In this document: in pieces, positions 25,716-34,022 of the stretch
Numbering within the stretch: position 1 is the stretch's first letter
Layout: every line of letters starts with the position of its first letter
DNA from: an uncultured Roseburia sp.
Lineage (GTDB): Bacteria; Bacillota; Clostridia; Lachnospirales; Lachnospiraceae
Direction: 5' to 3'
Assembly: GCA_947573605.1 (NCBI GenBank)
Contig: CANPGM010000033.1
Coordinates: 1 to 39,934, forward strand
DNA length: 39,934 bases
The notes under the pieces: generated by a model
Seen by the model: only the letters and a program-made list of their open reading frames with translations
Databases searched by the model: none
Told to the model about the DNA's origin: nothing
Made by a program: the position numbers and the translations under genes

Positions 25716-28262
25716 TTACTTTATTTTACCACTCTTAAATTTCCGTTTCAAGAACAAAACCGGATGAAGGTGATTCTTTCTGATGATTGTTGCTGCAAAT
25801 AAAAATATACTTCCCAAAGAAATTACAAGTCCCGTTTTTAAACCGGGCGTCTCGTAACGAAGTTCAATCGTATGCACCCCTCTGTCAAGATGCGTACTGA
25901 TAAACGCCTCTCCAAAACTCTCTTTTTCGGCCTCCTTTCCATCCACATAAAGCGTCCATCCATCCTCATTCGGAATTGACAGCACAAAGCGTCCCGATCT
26001 TCTGACCGCAATCGTTCCTGCGATTTTGGATGCAGAAAACTCCGATAATTCCATAGTCTGACTGTTTAAGTTATAAAATGCCGCCTCAAGCGCTCTCTCA
26101 TTCATCTTGTACGCATGTGTCTGCACCGTTTCCTCTTCCGTATTCGTCACTTCTATGCTGTCGCGTTCTTTACAATAGCCAAAGTCTAAAATATATCCGT
26201 AAGAAGCCTTTTCATACTCTCTTTCTCTGCCGTCGCTTATCTCCACCTTAAGCTTCGCCGATTCAATTTTATCATAAATTGCATAATAGTATCCGTCTTC
26301 AACTGCCAGAACCAATGAAGCGCCCGGCTTGCACCAGGATTCCACCTCCGTAAAAAGCGGTTCGTCCGCGCCAAGCAGCCAGGCAAGCTGATTCTGTCTC
26401 TCAAACGCATTGCCTTCCTTATAATCCCATGCGGAAACGGCTTCTTCGCTTATCATAAATCCCAGCGGCAGCGTATATTTATTTTCATATAAATAAGTAT
26501 TTCCGCTGGATTCCACCAGCGTACGGCTGGAATCCTCCCAAAGCGGACTGTCGGATAGCACATACTTTACGGACAGCAGAGCGGAAATAAGAGGCGTGGT
26601 TCCGTTGTATGCATGATTATTTCCTCCGACCTCCAGTCCCAGTTTTTGTAAAAATTTGCTGACCCCTTTATTCATCAGTGATGAAAACTGCGACACGGAC
26701 GAATATCCGTACAATGCGCCGTCATTTTTTGTCATCCGTTCCATTTCTTCCGTCCGGTAAAAATACGCGCCTGTTCTGCTTCTTTCCTTTTCTCTTTGTT
26801 CCGCTGCGGAAAGAACGGTGTCATAATCCTCCCTGTTTTCCAAAAACTGGACGCGGCTTGACGTATGAAGTCCGGTCATATGAAAATTCACGGCAAGCTC
26901 AGACAGCATCAAGCAGCTCATCACAAACAATATTCCGCCTTTCCAGGCATGTTTCAGCAAGAGCCAAACAATTGTAATCACTCCATAACCAAGCAGCAGA
27001 CCCGCTGTAACGGAAAGCTCCGTCACGCCGATTTTCGCCTCTTCACGAAACAGATACGCGCCCGCTAAAAACACCGCGTCTAAAAGGAGCGCGGCCGCCA
27101 CATGCCAGACACGTATTCCGTCTCTAAAATGAAGCGCCTCATAACTGAATGCCAGCAGAAGAAATGTATACAAAAATGTCTGTCTGCCGGGCAGACTGTT
27201 CGGAAAATGCATTCCATGCCAGAAGAAATCAAGAATATTATTTGCAAATCCAACTGCAAACAACGCAACAAGCAGCATACGAGACAGCTTCTTCTTCCAT
27301 GCTATTTCTTTATTCAAAAGATAAAGCACCAAAAACAGCAGTATAAAGACACCGCTGTAAATATTGGGCAGATGATCTCTGTCCGTATAACTTTCCGTCA
27401 GCGCACAATGTCTTGAAAGTCCTGCCATCACATTAAAATACCACTCTATTTTTTCCGGAAACGGATTTTTCTGTGAAGCGCTGATTCCCAGAATATGAAT
27501 TTCCGGTATCAGCAGTACGGCCGCCGTTCCTCCCGCAAGCAGAGAATACCATGCAAAGCGCAGCGCAGTTTTTATCCTGTCCCCTTTTTGCTCCACCCAT
27601 AGAATCAGAAAATACAGAAGAAGAAAAATACAGATAATGATGGAAATGTAATAATTCGAGAAAATGGAAAACGCAAGCGTTCCGTAATACAGCCCTCCCT
27701 TTTTTTCCTTTACAAGCTGTTCTAATCCCAGCACAATAAGCGGCGCCAGCATGACACAATCCAGCCACATGATGTTATAGGAATACGCGGCAATGAATCC
27801 GCAAAAGGCATAGGCCAAGCCAAAAAAACTGATTATAAAATGATTGACTGCAAAATGCCGCTTCAGATAATACGCGAATGTAAACCCGCAAAAGGCAATT
27901 CGAAGCGCAATCGTAATTGACATAAACTCAATGATATATCCCTTCGGCCAGATCAAAAGCAGCACATTTACCGGACTTGCCAGATAATACGCAATTAACG
28001 AGATAAAGTCGGATCCCATCCCCACATGGAAAGAATACATAAGGCTTTCTCCCGACTGCAGCTTATTCAGAAGCTCCGTATAGAACGGACAATATTGATG
28101 CCACATATCCATCCGCAGCATACTGCGCTCTCCAAACGGAAAAATTCCTCTTTCAATACAAAGAATAAATATAATCAGCAACGGCAGCAGAAAAGATGCC
28201 AGAAGAGGCATCCGCTCCGCCCATTTCTCCTTCTTTGAAACACTTTTCACATCCGTTTCCAT
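25716..28262 (-). CDS. YfhO-like multi-pass membrane protein
   Basis: 848 residues. An N-terminal cytosolic tail, then about a dozen hydrophobic helices spread over residues 15-470 and one C-terminal helix (about 815-835), with a large soluble extracellular region in between (470-810). SMLRMDMWHQYCPFY and the overall layout match the YfhO family, GT-C-type proteins implicated in glycosylating wall teichoic or lipoteichoic acid in Bacillus and Listeria. That role, and the undecaprenyl-linked sugar donor, are transferred from the family. The ORF is open to 28274, but GGAGG lies within those codons (ATGGAGGAGAACATG), so 28262 is the start. It follows the LTA synthase-like gene by 21 bases; making and decorating the polymer fit together. 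Confidence 0.88.
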   Translation of the reverse strand: METDVKSVSKKEKWAERMPLLASFLLPLLIIFILCIERGIFPFGERSMLRMDMWHQYCPFYTELLNKLQSGESLMYSFHVGMGSDFISLIAYYLASPVNVLLLIWPKGYIIEFMSITIALRIAFCGFTFAYYLKRHFAVNHFIISFFGLAYAFCGFIAAYSYNIMWLDCVMLAPLIVLGLEQLVKEKKGGLYYGTLAFSIFSNYYISIIICIFLLLYFLILWVEQKGDRIKTALRFAWYSLLAGGTAAVLLIPEIHILGISASQKNPFPEKIEWYFNVMAGLSRHCALTESYTDRDHLPNIYSGVFILLFLVLYLLNKEIAWKKKLSRMLLVALFAVGFANNILDFFWHGMHFPNSLPGRQTFLYTFLLLAFSYEALHFRDGIRVWHVAAALLLDAVFLAGAYLFREEAKIGVTELSVTAGLLLGYGVITIVWLLLKHAWKGGILFVMSCLMLSELAVNFHMTGLHTSSRVQFLENREDYDTVLSAAEQREKERSRTGAYFYRTEEMERMTKNDGALYGYSSVSQFSSLMNKGVSKFLQKLGLEVGGNNHAYNGTTPLISALLSVKYVLSDSPLWEDSSRTLVESSGNTYLYENKYTLPLGFMISEEAVSAWDYKEGNAFERQNQLAWLLGADEPLFTEVESWCKPGASLVLAVEDGYYYAIYDKIESAKLKVEISDGREREYEKASYGYILDFGYCKERDSIEVTNTEEETVQTHAYKMNERALEAAFYNLNSQTMELSEFSASKIAGTIAVRRSGRFVLSIPNEDGWTLYVDGKEAEKESFGEAFISTHLDRGVHTIELRYETPGLKTGLVISLGSIFLFAATIIRKNHLHPVLFLKRKFKSGKIK

Positions 28263-28283
28263 GTTCTCCTCCATTTTTCAGCG

Positions 28284-30098
28284 CTAATCAAATAACTGAT
28301 AATACTGTAGCTGCCGGTATAAAAGCAGTCCTTCTTCTTCGCTCGCGGCGTTTGTTTCTGTTTGATCCGACTTTTTTACGCGTATTCCGGAAATAATCGG
28401 ATACTCTTCCTTTAATTCCAAAAGAAAATTCTGATACGGCGTTGTTTCCATACCCGCCATTCTTAAAACCTCTGCAGACAGAAAATTTGCGCTTGTATCC
28501 GCCCCACTCTGCTCCGGTATATCAAAATTCGCCCAAACCACATAAGGAACCTGATAGCGCAATTTTAGTTCTTCTTCCGTCAATTCATTTACGGATTTTC
28601 CGTTTAATGAATACACAGGCGCTACTACCGTGTCCGCCGGCTGATGGTCGCCGAAAAACACTACCATCGTCTTTTCCTGCGTTGCAGAAAAGTAAGAAAT
28701 CAACCGTTCCAGCTGCTGATCCGAAAGCTTTATCAGAGAAAGATATTGATTCAGCGGAACGCTGTCCGTTCCCACCGAAGTTATATCGGGAGTAAAATTA
28801 TCAAATAGCTCTCTGTAACCGCCGTGATTCTGCATCGTTACGTTAAACAGAAAAAGCGGTTCTCCCTCTTTTTTCTCTTCAAACATCTGTATCATTTTAT
28901 TCACGCATTCCTCGTCGCTGATGTAATCGCGCACCACATTTTCTCTGTCATAGTCGTAAATAAAATAGCTCTCTTCAAAACCGAGCCGAGGATATACGAC
29001 GTCTCTCTCCCATCCGCTCGGATAGTAAGGATGCAGCGCTACGGTACGGTAACCGAGCGCATCAAGCTGACGCGGAAGCGCGTCCATCTCTTTTGCTATG
29101 TATTGCTGATATGGAACGCTTCCCTGCGGCAAAAACGCCATCGTATTTCCGGTCAGAAATTCAAATTCCGTATTCGCGGTATTTCCGCCGCACACGGACA
29201 CATTTAACATGCCTGTCACCGTGTTTTCCATTCCCGAACGAAGGCTGTGATAAAACGGCATATAATCCTCGCTTGTAAGCATCGTCCCAAGCACGCCGGG
29301 ATCGGAAAACGCCTCATTCATTATGACAATAATGTTGGGAAGCTCCGTAACCGTCTCTTCTTGCGTCCGATAGCGGTCAAGCGCTGCCTGGGCATCCCCT
29401 TTGTCATATTCAGGCGGCTTTTCCACCGACATATAGACAAGATCCATTACGAAAGTAACCAGAGTACCATTTACTTTTGTCATATGTGTAGAGGAAAATA
29501 AAATCGTGTAAAGCCTGTGTTTTAACTGAAAGGTCTCATCCTGAAGCCTTCCCGCAAACAGAATAAGCAGCAATGTAATCCCGCACGCTCCAATGAACCT
29601 CTTATAAAAAGCAGTTTTATGAAGCTTATATTTTACAAATTGCAAACCGGCTATCAGTACAAGAAACGCCAGCGTGACATAGATCATCCGGGGCTCCGGC
29701 GTATAATCGTAATTCGAAGCCACGCTCGCCGCCGTTTTTATGGAAAAGAGATCCCACGGCAAAATCTGATTCGATCGAAAACGCGTAACATAGGCATTCG
29801 CAATGCCAAACAGCATTACTGCGGTAAGCTCCGTCCGAAGCGCCGTCCTCACTCTCCCAAAAAGACAAAAGAGAATCCATGCCGCAAATTCAAGCAGCAG
29901 GATATTAAAAAACTGCGCCCACGGTCTTACTTCCCGAAACGGATTGCGCGTATAAAGTTCCAGCAAATAAAAAGCCAATGCCGGAAAAAGCAGTAAAACC
30001 GCAATGCCCGCCGCGGCACTGGTAACTTTTTTCCTGCTGCCTTTTACGGCAGATGTTTCTTCGTTTTCCGTTACACCTTTCATATCCAAAACGTCCAT
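28284..30098 (-). CDS. LTA synthase family sulfatase (phosphoglycerol transferase)
   Basis: 604 residues from the ATG at 30098, which has GGAG 6 bases upstream; the frame is open to a TTG at 30146. Five membrane helices (residues 25-215) precede an extracellular sulfatase-fold domain (245-570). Visible active-site elements are IVIMNEAFSD (metal Glu), GGNTANTEFEFLTG with the catalytic Thr near residue 307, and VVFFGDHQP. It polymerises or transfers glycerol phosphate from phosphatidylglycerol on the outer membrane face. First gene after the promoter at 30217-30245 and so head of the operon with the YfhO-like and EAL genes. Whether it is a polymerase or a primase is not visible. Confidence 0.92.
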   Translation of the reverse strand: MDVLDMKGVTENEETSAVKGSRKKVTSAAAGIAVLLLFPALAFYLLELYTRNPFREVRPWAQFFNILLLEFAAWILFCLFGRVRTALRTELTAVMLFGIANAYVTRFRSNQILPWDLFSIKTAASVASNYDYTPEPRMIYVTLAFLVLIAGLQFVKYKLHKTAFYKRFIGACGITLLLILFAGRLQDETFQLKHRLYTILFSSTHMTKVNGTLVTFVMDLVYMSVEKPPEYDKGDAQAALDRYRTQEETVTELPNIIVIMNEAFSDPGVLGTMLTSEDYMPFYHSLRSGMENTVTGMLNVSVCGGNTANTEFEFLTGNTMAFLPQGSVPYQQYIAKEMDALPRQLDALGYRTVALHPYYPSGWERDVVYPRLGFEESYFIYDYDRENVVRDYISDEECVNKMIQMFEEKKEGEPLFLFNVTMQNHGGYRELFDNFTPDITSVGTDSVPLNQYLSLIKLSDQQLERLISYFSATQEKTMVVFFGDHQPADTVVAPVYSLNGKSVNELTEEELKLRYQVPYVVWANFDIPEQSGADTSANFLSAEVLRMAGMETTPYQNFLLELKEEYPIISGIRVKKSDQTETNAASEEEGLLLYRQLQYYQLFD

Positions 30099-30168
30099 TT
30101 TTATCTCCAATGCAAAGCGAATATCCAATTTCAAAGCTTCTTTCAACCTATTGCAAAATCACAATACG

Positions 30169-30214
30169 AAGTCAGGTTTTTCGCGCAAAAAAAAATGTGC
30201 GAAAAACCTGACTT
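30169..30214 (-). promoter_or_regulatory. 16-bp hairpin at the transcript 5' end of the LTA synthase operon
   Basis: Perfect arms AAGTCAGGTTTTTCGC / GCGAAAAACCTGACTT with a 14-base loop. A competing 14-bp pairing (30187-30200 with 30223-30236, GCACAT plus T-tract) overlaps it. On the minus strand the predicted start of transcription lies at the outer edge of the first stem; on the plus strand the alternative pairing would look like an intrinsic terminator. Confidence 0.65.
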
Positions 30215-30216
30215 AG

Positions 30217-30245
30217 ATTTTAGCACATTTTTTTTTTTATTTGAA
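30217..30245 (-). promoter_or_regulatory. Extended -10 promoter of the LTA synthase operon
   Basis: Minus strand TTCAAA (30240-30245), a 17-base spacer that includes an 11-base A-tract, and TGC-TAAAAT (30217-30222), an extended -10. About 120 bases upstream of the LTA synthase start. Confidence 0.6.
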
Positions 30246-30253
30246 GTCATTAA

Positions 30254-30285
30254 TAAAAAATCCGACAACTTTTTTGTTCGGATTT
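30254..30285 (-). terminator. Intrinsic terminator after the XRE regulator
   Basis: Transcript strand ATCCG, bulged A, ACAA, 5-base loop, TTGT, CGGAT, then TTTTTTATT. A classic U-tract terminator about 90 bases after the XRE stop; it insulates the LTA synthase promoter. Confidence 0.8.
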
Positions 30286-30373
30286 ACATAAAACATGCAT
30301 ATTCCGGCGCTTTTTCCTTCCTTTTCCTGTTTCCCGGAACAGAATCGCGGACAATTTGTCTTGCTCTTTCACA

Positions 30374-31114
30374 TTAAGAAATCGTCTCTTCCAGTTCTTC
30401 TAATATATGAAGCATATCGCGGATATTTCCCTGCGTTCTTACTTTTTCCTGTAAAACGCGCAGCAATTTTAAATAACTGATTTTTTCCGGGACCAGCCCG
30501 TCCGCCGCTCCCGGATACAGTTCTTTCACATTATCCGTAATGGTCTTTACAAGCTGTTTGTTTAATATCGTGTCGTAATGCGCCCGGCATTCTTTTACTG
30601 CCTGTTTCACCAATATCCGAAACGCATCCTCTTCCTCTGCTTTCCCCCGCCATAAAATTCGGTCGTAAGAACGAATTGCAGCTTCGTTTTCCTCTAAATC
30701 AAGACTGTCTCTAATGCGTATTAACGGAAGCAGCATCCCGGTTTCCTTTGCCAGCGCAAGCCGTTCTTCATTTACGAGGTCTGTTTTCAGACCTTCTTTA
30801 AATGCCGGAAGCAGGCCCTCGCCGATTTCTATCATAAGAGGCTCCGCAAACAGATTGTTTCTGATTCTCGATTCCATCATTTCATCGTCATTTTCGACGA
30901 CCGACGCCTCTTTCCCAATTCCTAACAGTTCGTTTGCGCCGATTTGAAGCGTCCGGCAGATGCCCTCCAGCAGGCTGACGTCCGGCAGACTCTGCCCTCT
31001 TTCCCATTTGCTTACCGCCTGCGGCGTTACGCCAATACGCCCCGCAAATTCCTCCTGCGTCAGATTCCGGTTCTGGCGCTGTCTGCTTAAAGTTTCCCCA
31101 AAGTTATGTTCCAT
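30374..31114 (-). CDS. XRE-family helix-turn-helix regulator
   Basis: 246 residues. The N-terminal Cro/CI-type domain (residues 4-62) reads LSRQRQNRNLTQEEFAGRIG then VTPQAVSKWERGQSLPDVSLL, which includes the Gln-Ala-Val-Ser-Lys-Trp-Glu recognition helix shared by many Bacillota XRE proteins. The remaining 180 residues are predicted mostly helical and acidic, with no domain I recognise; they may bind a ligand or partner. Lone gene, terminator on its 3' side, 151 bases downstream of the ABC-2 permease gene with a terminator between, so it has its own promoter. Targets unknown. Confidence 0.88.
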   Translation of the reverse strand: MEHNFGETLSRQRQNRNLTQEEFAGRIGVTPQAVSKWERGQSLPDVSLLEGICRTLQIGANELLGIGKEASVVENDDEMMESRIRNNLFAEPLMIEIGEGLLPAFKEGLKTDLVNEERLALAKETGMLLPLIRIRDSLDLEENEAAIRSYDRILWRGKAEEEDAFRILVKQAVKECRAHYDTILNKQLVKTITDNVKELYPGAADGLVPEKISYLKLLRVLQEKVRTQGNIRDMLHILEELEETIS

Positions 31115-31215
31115 TTTTCCCTCATTTCCGCACTGCCCGCTCTATAAATTGAAGTTTGTATCCGGCAGCGTCATAATACAAATCCCTTTTGTTTTCTTTC
31201 TTACTTTAACAAAGA

Positions 31216-31244
31216 AACAGAGGGCTGTAAAACAACCCTCTGTT
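31216..31244 (-). terminator. Intrinsic terminator of the GntR-ABC operon
   Basis: A perfect 9-bp stem (AACAGAGGG / CCCTCTGTT) with an 11-base loop, followed on the minus strand by TTCTTTGTT. Starts 21 bases after the permease stop. Confidence 0.8.
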
Positions 31245-31265
31245 GATATACTGCGAAACGCTTTT

Positions 31266-31907
31266 CTAAAACTCTTTCTTCTTCATAATCTGCAGAGAAA
31301 CAACATAAGAAATCAGCACAACCGCGATACATGTCACAGCCAGTAAAACCAAAAACAATTGTTCCGTTTGACGAAGCAGTCCGGACAGATCGATTCTGAA
31401 ATATTTTACTGCATTTATCACGATAAAACCGGCCAATACGGCTATACCGACCAGGATAAGCATCGCAATCCGGTATTTCTCAGAGCCGTATTTCAGCCGC
31501 AGCGGAAGTGTAATAGAAATCATCACAGCCGCCATGATGAAAAAACAGATGCATTCCCAAAACATTTCTAAGGTAAAATCGCCTCCCCTGACAGTGGAAG
31601 ACGCAAATAAAAATACGGAGGATATCAACCCGGCGAGCGCCGCGCACATAAGTCCAAGCAGATATTTTTCCTGCACATACAGACTCCTGTTTACCGGCAG
31701 CGTCATAAGAAACGACATTCCGTTGTCAAACTCGTCATAACTGACCGTACTAAGTGCAAAAAGCGGCATCAGAATTGTCACATACGTCGCGCCAAAGGAC
31801 GTATTTGTTCCGGAAAACAGAAAAAACAAACTGACAGCAAATATAATTATAATTGAATTCTTCTGTACCATCATTAACTTTAAATCCTTGATCAATAATC
31901 CCTTCAT
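31266..31907 (-). CDS. ABC-2 type transporter permease
   Basis: 213 residues with six hydrophobic helices and no extracytoplasmic domain, beginning MKGLLIKDLKLMMVQKNSII, a usual N-terminus for the ABC2_membrane_5-like permeases paired with YtrA-type regulators. It lies 31 bases after its ATPase and is the last gene of the operon. The transported molecule is unknown; operons of this layout often respond to cell-wall-active peptides. Confidence 0.87.
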   Translation of the reverse strand: MKGLLIKDLKLMMVQKNSIIIIFAVSLFFLFSGTNTSFGATYVTILMPLFALSTVSYDEFDNGMSFLMTLPVNRSLYVQEKYLLGLMCAALAGLISSVFLFASSTVRGGDFTLEMFWECICFFIMAAVMISITLPLRLKYGSEKYRIAMLILVGIAVLAGFIVINAVKYFRIDLSGLLRQTEQLFLVLLAVTCIAVVLISYVVSLQIMKKKEF

Positions 31908-31938
31908 AACAATGAATCCTGCCCTTCTTATTTTATAT

Positions 31939-32790
31939 TCAGACGGCTTCGCCGCGCACCATCAGTGTAATTACTTCGTCGATCGTTCCTTTTTCCATTA
32001 CCAGGTCGGGATAATTCTCCTTATAAAATTGTCTCCGGTTTGTAAGACAACAATAACCGAACGATTCTTTTTTCTTTTTCATGAAATAGCTTCCATCCAG
32101 ACGTTTCAGCTGCTCCGCCGTAACTTTTAAGACCGCATAATCGTCAAGCAGTACATCGGTATCCTCATGGAGCACGATTTTTCCGTTATCAATCAAGTAT
32201 AAATCGTCGCACAGCCCTTCCAAATCGCCCGAAATATGCGAGCTGATCAAGATACTGCCGTTTTCTTTTTCCATATAATCGCGAAGCAGATCCAAAAGTT
32301 CATCCCGTGCAATAACGTCAAGTCCCGCCGTCGGTTCGTCTAAGATTAAAAGCTTTGCGCCGTGGCTTAACGCCGCAATTACTTTCAGCTTTGCCTTCAT
32401 CCCTGTAGAAAATTCTTTGATGCTTTTTTCCTGCGGCAGGTTAAATTTTTCACAGAGACTTAAATATCTGTCTCTGTCAAAGTTCCGGTAAAATCCTTTC
32501 ATAATCGGCGGCAGATCCTTTCCCTTTAAATAACCGCTGAAACCCGAATCGGATAAGACTACGCCGATATCTTCTTTTTCCTCCGGCGTAAGCGTTCCGC
32601 CGTCCTTTCCAAAAACCCGGATGTTTCCGCCGTCCGGCCGAATAAGCCCTAATATCAGCTTAAAAGTCGTGCTTTTCCCGGCGCCGTTCGCGCCGATCAA
32701 CCCTGTTACCTGTCCTTTTTTAAGTGTTAAGGAACAATCCAGTTCAAATGTGCCGTAATGTTTTGTAACATGTTCCAAACTCAGTGTCAT
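31939..32790 (-). CDS. ABC transporter ATP-binding protein
   Basis: 283 residues. Walker A GANGAGKST (residues 34-42), Walker B LLILDEPTAGLD with the catalytic Glu, and a switch His in ISSHISGDLEG. The signature is FSTGMKAKLK rather than LSGGQ, as in several export ATPases of this small ABC-2 class. Drives the permease encoded next. Follows the GntR regulator by 31 bases. Confidence 0.92.
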   Translation of the reverse strand: MTLSLEHVTKHYGTFELDCSLTLKKGQVTGLIGANGAGKSTTFKLILGLIRPDGGNIRVFGKDGGTLTPEEKEDIGVVLSDSGFSGYLKGKDLPPIMKGFYRNFDRDRYLSLCEKFNLPQEKSIKEFSTGMKAKLKVIAALSHGAKLLILDEPTAGLDVIARDELLDLLRDYMEKENGSILISSHISGDLEGLCDDLYLIDNGKIVLHEDTDVLLDDYAVLKVTAEQLKRLDGSYFMKKKKESFGYCCLTNRRQFYKENYPDLVMEKGTIDEVITLMVRGEAV

Positions 32791-32821
32791 AATGCGTTTC
32801 CTCCTATTCTGCTGTCCCCGT

Positions 32822-33196
32822 TTATTTTTCCTCCAGCATCAGTTCAAACATAGATCTCATATCGTCGTCGGTCATTCCGCAGCTTCTTCCCTTCCTGACC
32901 GCTTCATAAAGAGCCGCTTCAATCTCCTTTGTCCGCTCCTCCATTGCCAGATTGCCGTTCATACAGGATACGTAGCTTCCTTTTCCATGAACGGTAACGA
33001 TAAAACCCTCCTGTTCCAATGCGTCATAGGCTTTTTTTACGGTAAGAGCGCTGATGCGGAGTTCCTTTGACAGCGTACGTACCGAAGGCAGCAGTTCCTC
33101 CTGTCTCAATTCCCCGCTCATTATCTTTTCCTTCATCTGACCGACAATCTGCTCGTAAATCGGCCGCATGGAAGAATTATGAATTATCAGATTCAT
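32822..33196 (-). CDS. GntR-family regulator, YtrA subfamily
   Basis: 124 residues. A winged-helix domain (residues 10-75: PIYEQIVGQMKEKIMSGEL, LPSVRTLSKELRISALTVKKAYDALEQEGF) followed by a short helical tail of about 45 residues, the size of the YtrA subfamily, which has no ligand domain and normally represses its own ABC operon. Its promoter holds an operator-like array (33218-33268), consistent with autoregulation. What relieves repression is unknown. Confidence 0.92.
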   Translation of the reverse strand: MNLIIHNSSMRPIYEQIVGQMKEKIMSGELRQEELLPSVRTLSKELRISALTVKKAYDALEQEGFIVTVHGKGSYVSCMNGNLAMEERTKEIEAALYEAVRKGRSCGMTDDDMRSMFELMLEEK

Positions 33197-33217
33197 TGGT
33201 CAACCATCCTCTCTGTA

Positions 33218-33268
33218 TAAACAGTATATAACAGTCTTTAACTGTTGTCAACTGTTATATGCTGTTTA
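33218..33268 (-). promoter_or_regulatory. Promoter overlapped by an operator array for the GntR-ABC operon
   Basis: The minus strand carries TTGACA (33246-33251), a 17-base spacer and TATACT (33223-33228). Overlaid is an 18-bp inverted repeat, arms 33218-33235 and 33251-33268 with one mismatch, built from AACAGT/ACTGTT half-sites. Half-sites begin at 33220, 33230, 33241, 33251 and 33261, about one helical turn apart, covering both promoter boxes. Binding of the GntR dimer here would block polymerase. Binding by this regulator is inference from position. Confidence 0.75.
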
Positions 33269-33487
33269 TTTTTAATTTGCTCTTATTTTTTGCATTTCTG
33301 TTTCGTCTGTGTGATCCAAAACAAATTCCGGTTCATTTGTGACCTTTTCACGGTCATACGGAAGATGTGCTGTTACCGGTGCAAAATTTGAAACCGTGTT
33401 TACAAATCAGTGCGTGCGTATATTTAGATTATGGATTAGCATCTTCTAAGCTGCCATACCTCTTTCTTTTTTATTAAGGCTGAAATG
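33269..33487. other. Intergenic stretch without recognised features
   Basis: About 220 bases between the GntR promoter and the terminator of the small membrane protein. No ORF with a ribosome binding site, no strong hairpin and no clear promoter was found on either strand. Confidence 0.5.
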
Positions 33488-33488
33488 A

Positions 33489-33521
33489 AAAGGGACGCTT
33501 CCCTATGCGAAGCGTCCCTTT
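33489..33521 (-). terminator. Terminator of the small membrane protein gene
   Basis: A perfect 13-bp stem (AAAGGGACGCTTC and complement) with a 7-base loop, 18 bases past the stop codon. The minus-strand tail is TTCATTT, moderately T-rich. Confidence 0.8.
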
Positions 33522-33538
33522 CGTCCGTTTTCATCCGT

Positions 33539-33721
33539 TTATTTCTTTTTCCGCTTATACAGCACGCTCCCGGCAACCGTAATCAGAAATCCTCCGAGAA
33601 ACAGATAATAGACCGGCTTTGGTATCACGTTCCCCGTTATGCGGAATCCGGCCATAAGAATAACCGCAATCAGCTCTACGGACAGCCCGAGTATCGAGGT
33701 GTAATTTTTTTCCTTTTTCAT
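33539..33721 (-). CDS. Small two-helix membrane protein, unknown function
   Basis: 60 residues, beginning MKKEKNYTSILGL. Two hydrophobic segments (about 9-30 and 38-54) joined by GNVIPKP, ending with a Lys/Arg tail (YKRKKK), so both ends are probably cytosolic. GGAGG is 6 bases before the ATG; a promoter lies at 33912-33940 and a strong terminator follows, so it is a stand-alone transcription unit. Not recognised as a known family. Confidence 0.8.
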   Translation of the reverse strand: MKKEKNYTSILGLSVELIAVILMAGFRITGNVIPKPVYYLFLGGFLITVAGSVLYKRKKK

Positions 33722-33794
33722 ATAAATCCTCCATGCCGGAGCAATTTATTGCGAAGGCACGCGCCCGAAATATTAGATTTCGGACTGCGATTCA

Positions 33795-33856
33795 GATTTG
33801 TGGCTCCGACACAAATCCGGGTGTGAAAAATAAACGATCGAGCTTATTTTTCACAC
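33795..33856 (-). promoter_or_regulatory. Two stem-loops in the leader of the small membrane protein gene
   Basis: One stem GATTTGTG/CACAAATC with a 7-base loop (33795-33817) and one perfect 13-bp stem GTGTGAAAAATAA and complement with a 10-base loop (33821-33856). Both lie within the roughly 180-base leader. No known riboswitch motif recognised. Confidence 0.55.
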
Positions 33857-33911
33857 GAATCCCCCATTTCCGCCCGGCGCCGCAATCTGCGCGCCGCAAT
33901 CCGTTTTTCTC

Positions 33912-33940
33912 ATTTTACCCATTCCGAACGGTCAGGTCAA
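33912..33940 (-). promoter_or_regulatory. Sigma-A-type promoter of the small membrane protein gene
   Basis: Minus strand TTGACC (33935-33940), 17-base spacer, TAAAAT (33912-33917). Lies 190 bases upstream of the start, giving a long structured leader. Confidence 0.65.
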
Positions 33941-34022
33941 GGGATACAAAAAGTTTCCGCCGGATTCTCCCGACAGGCAGTAAGGCGCGGTAATCTTTTT
34001 CTGCTAAAACTTATCTGAAACG

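Noticed and set aside
29619-29996. 125-codon plus-strand frame
   Set aside because: Antisense shadow of the transmembrane part of the LTA synthase-like gene; very basic composition typical of reversed hydrophobic codons.
33821-33856. The 13-bp stem as terminator of the lipoprotein-ABC cluster
   Set aside because: It lies about 170 bases beyond the ATPase stop and past the promoter of the small membrane gene, with no T-tract after it on the minus strand.
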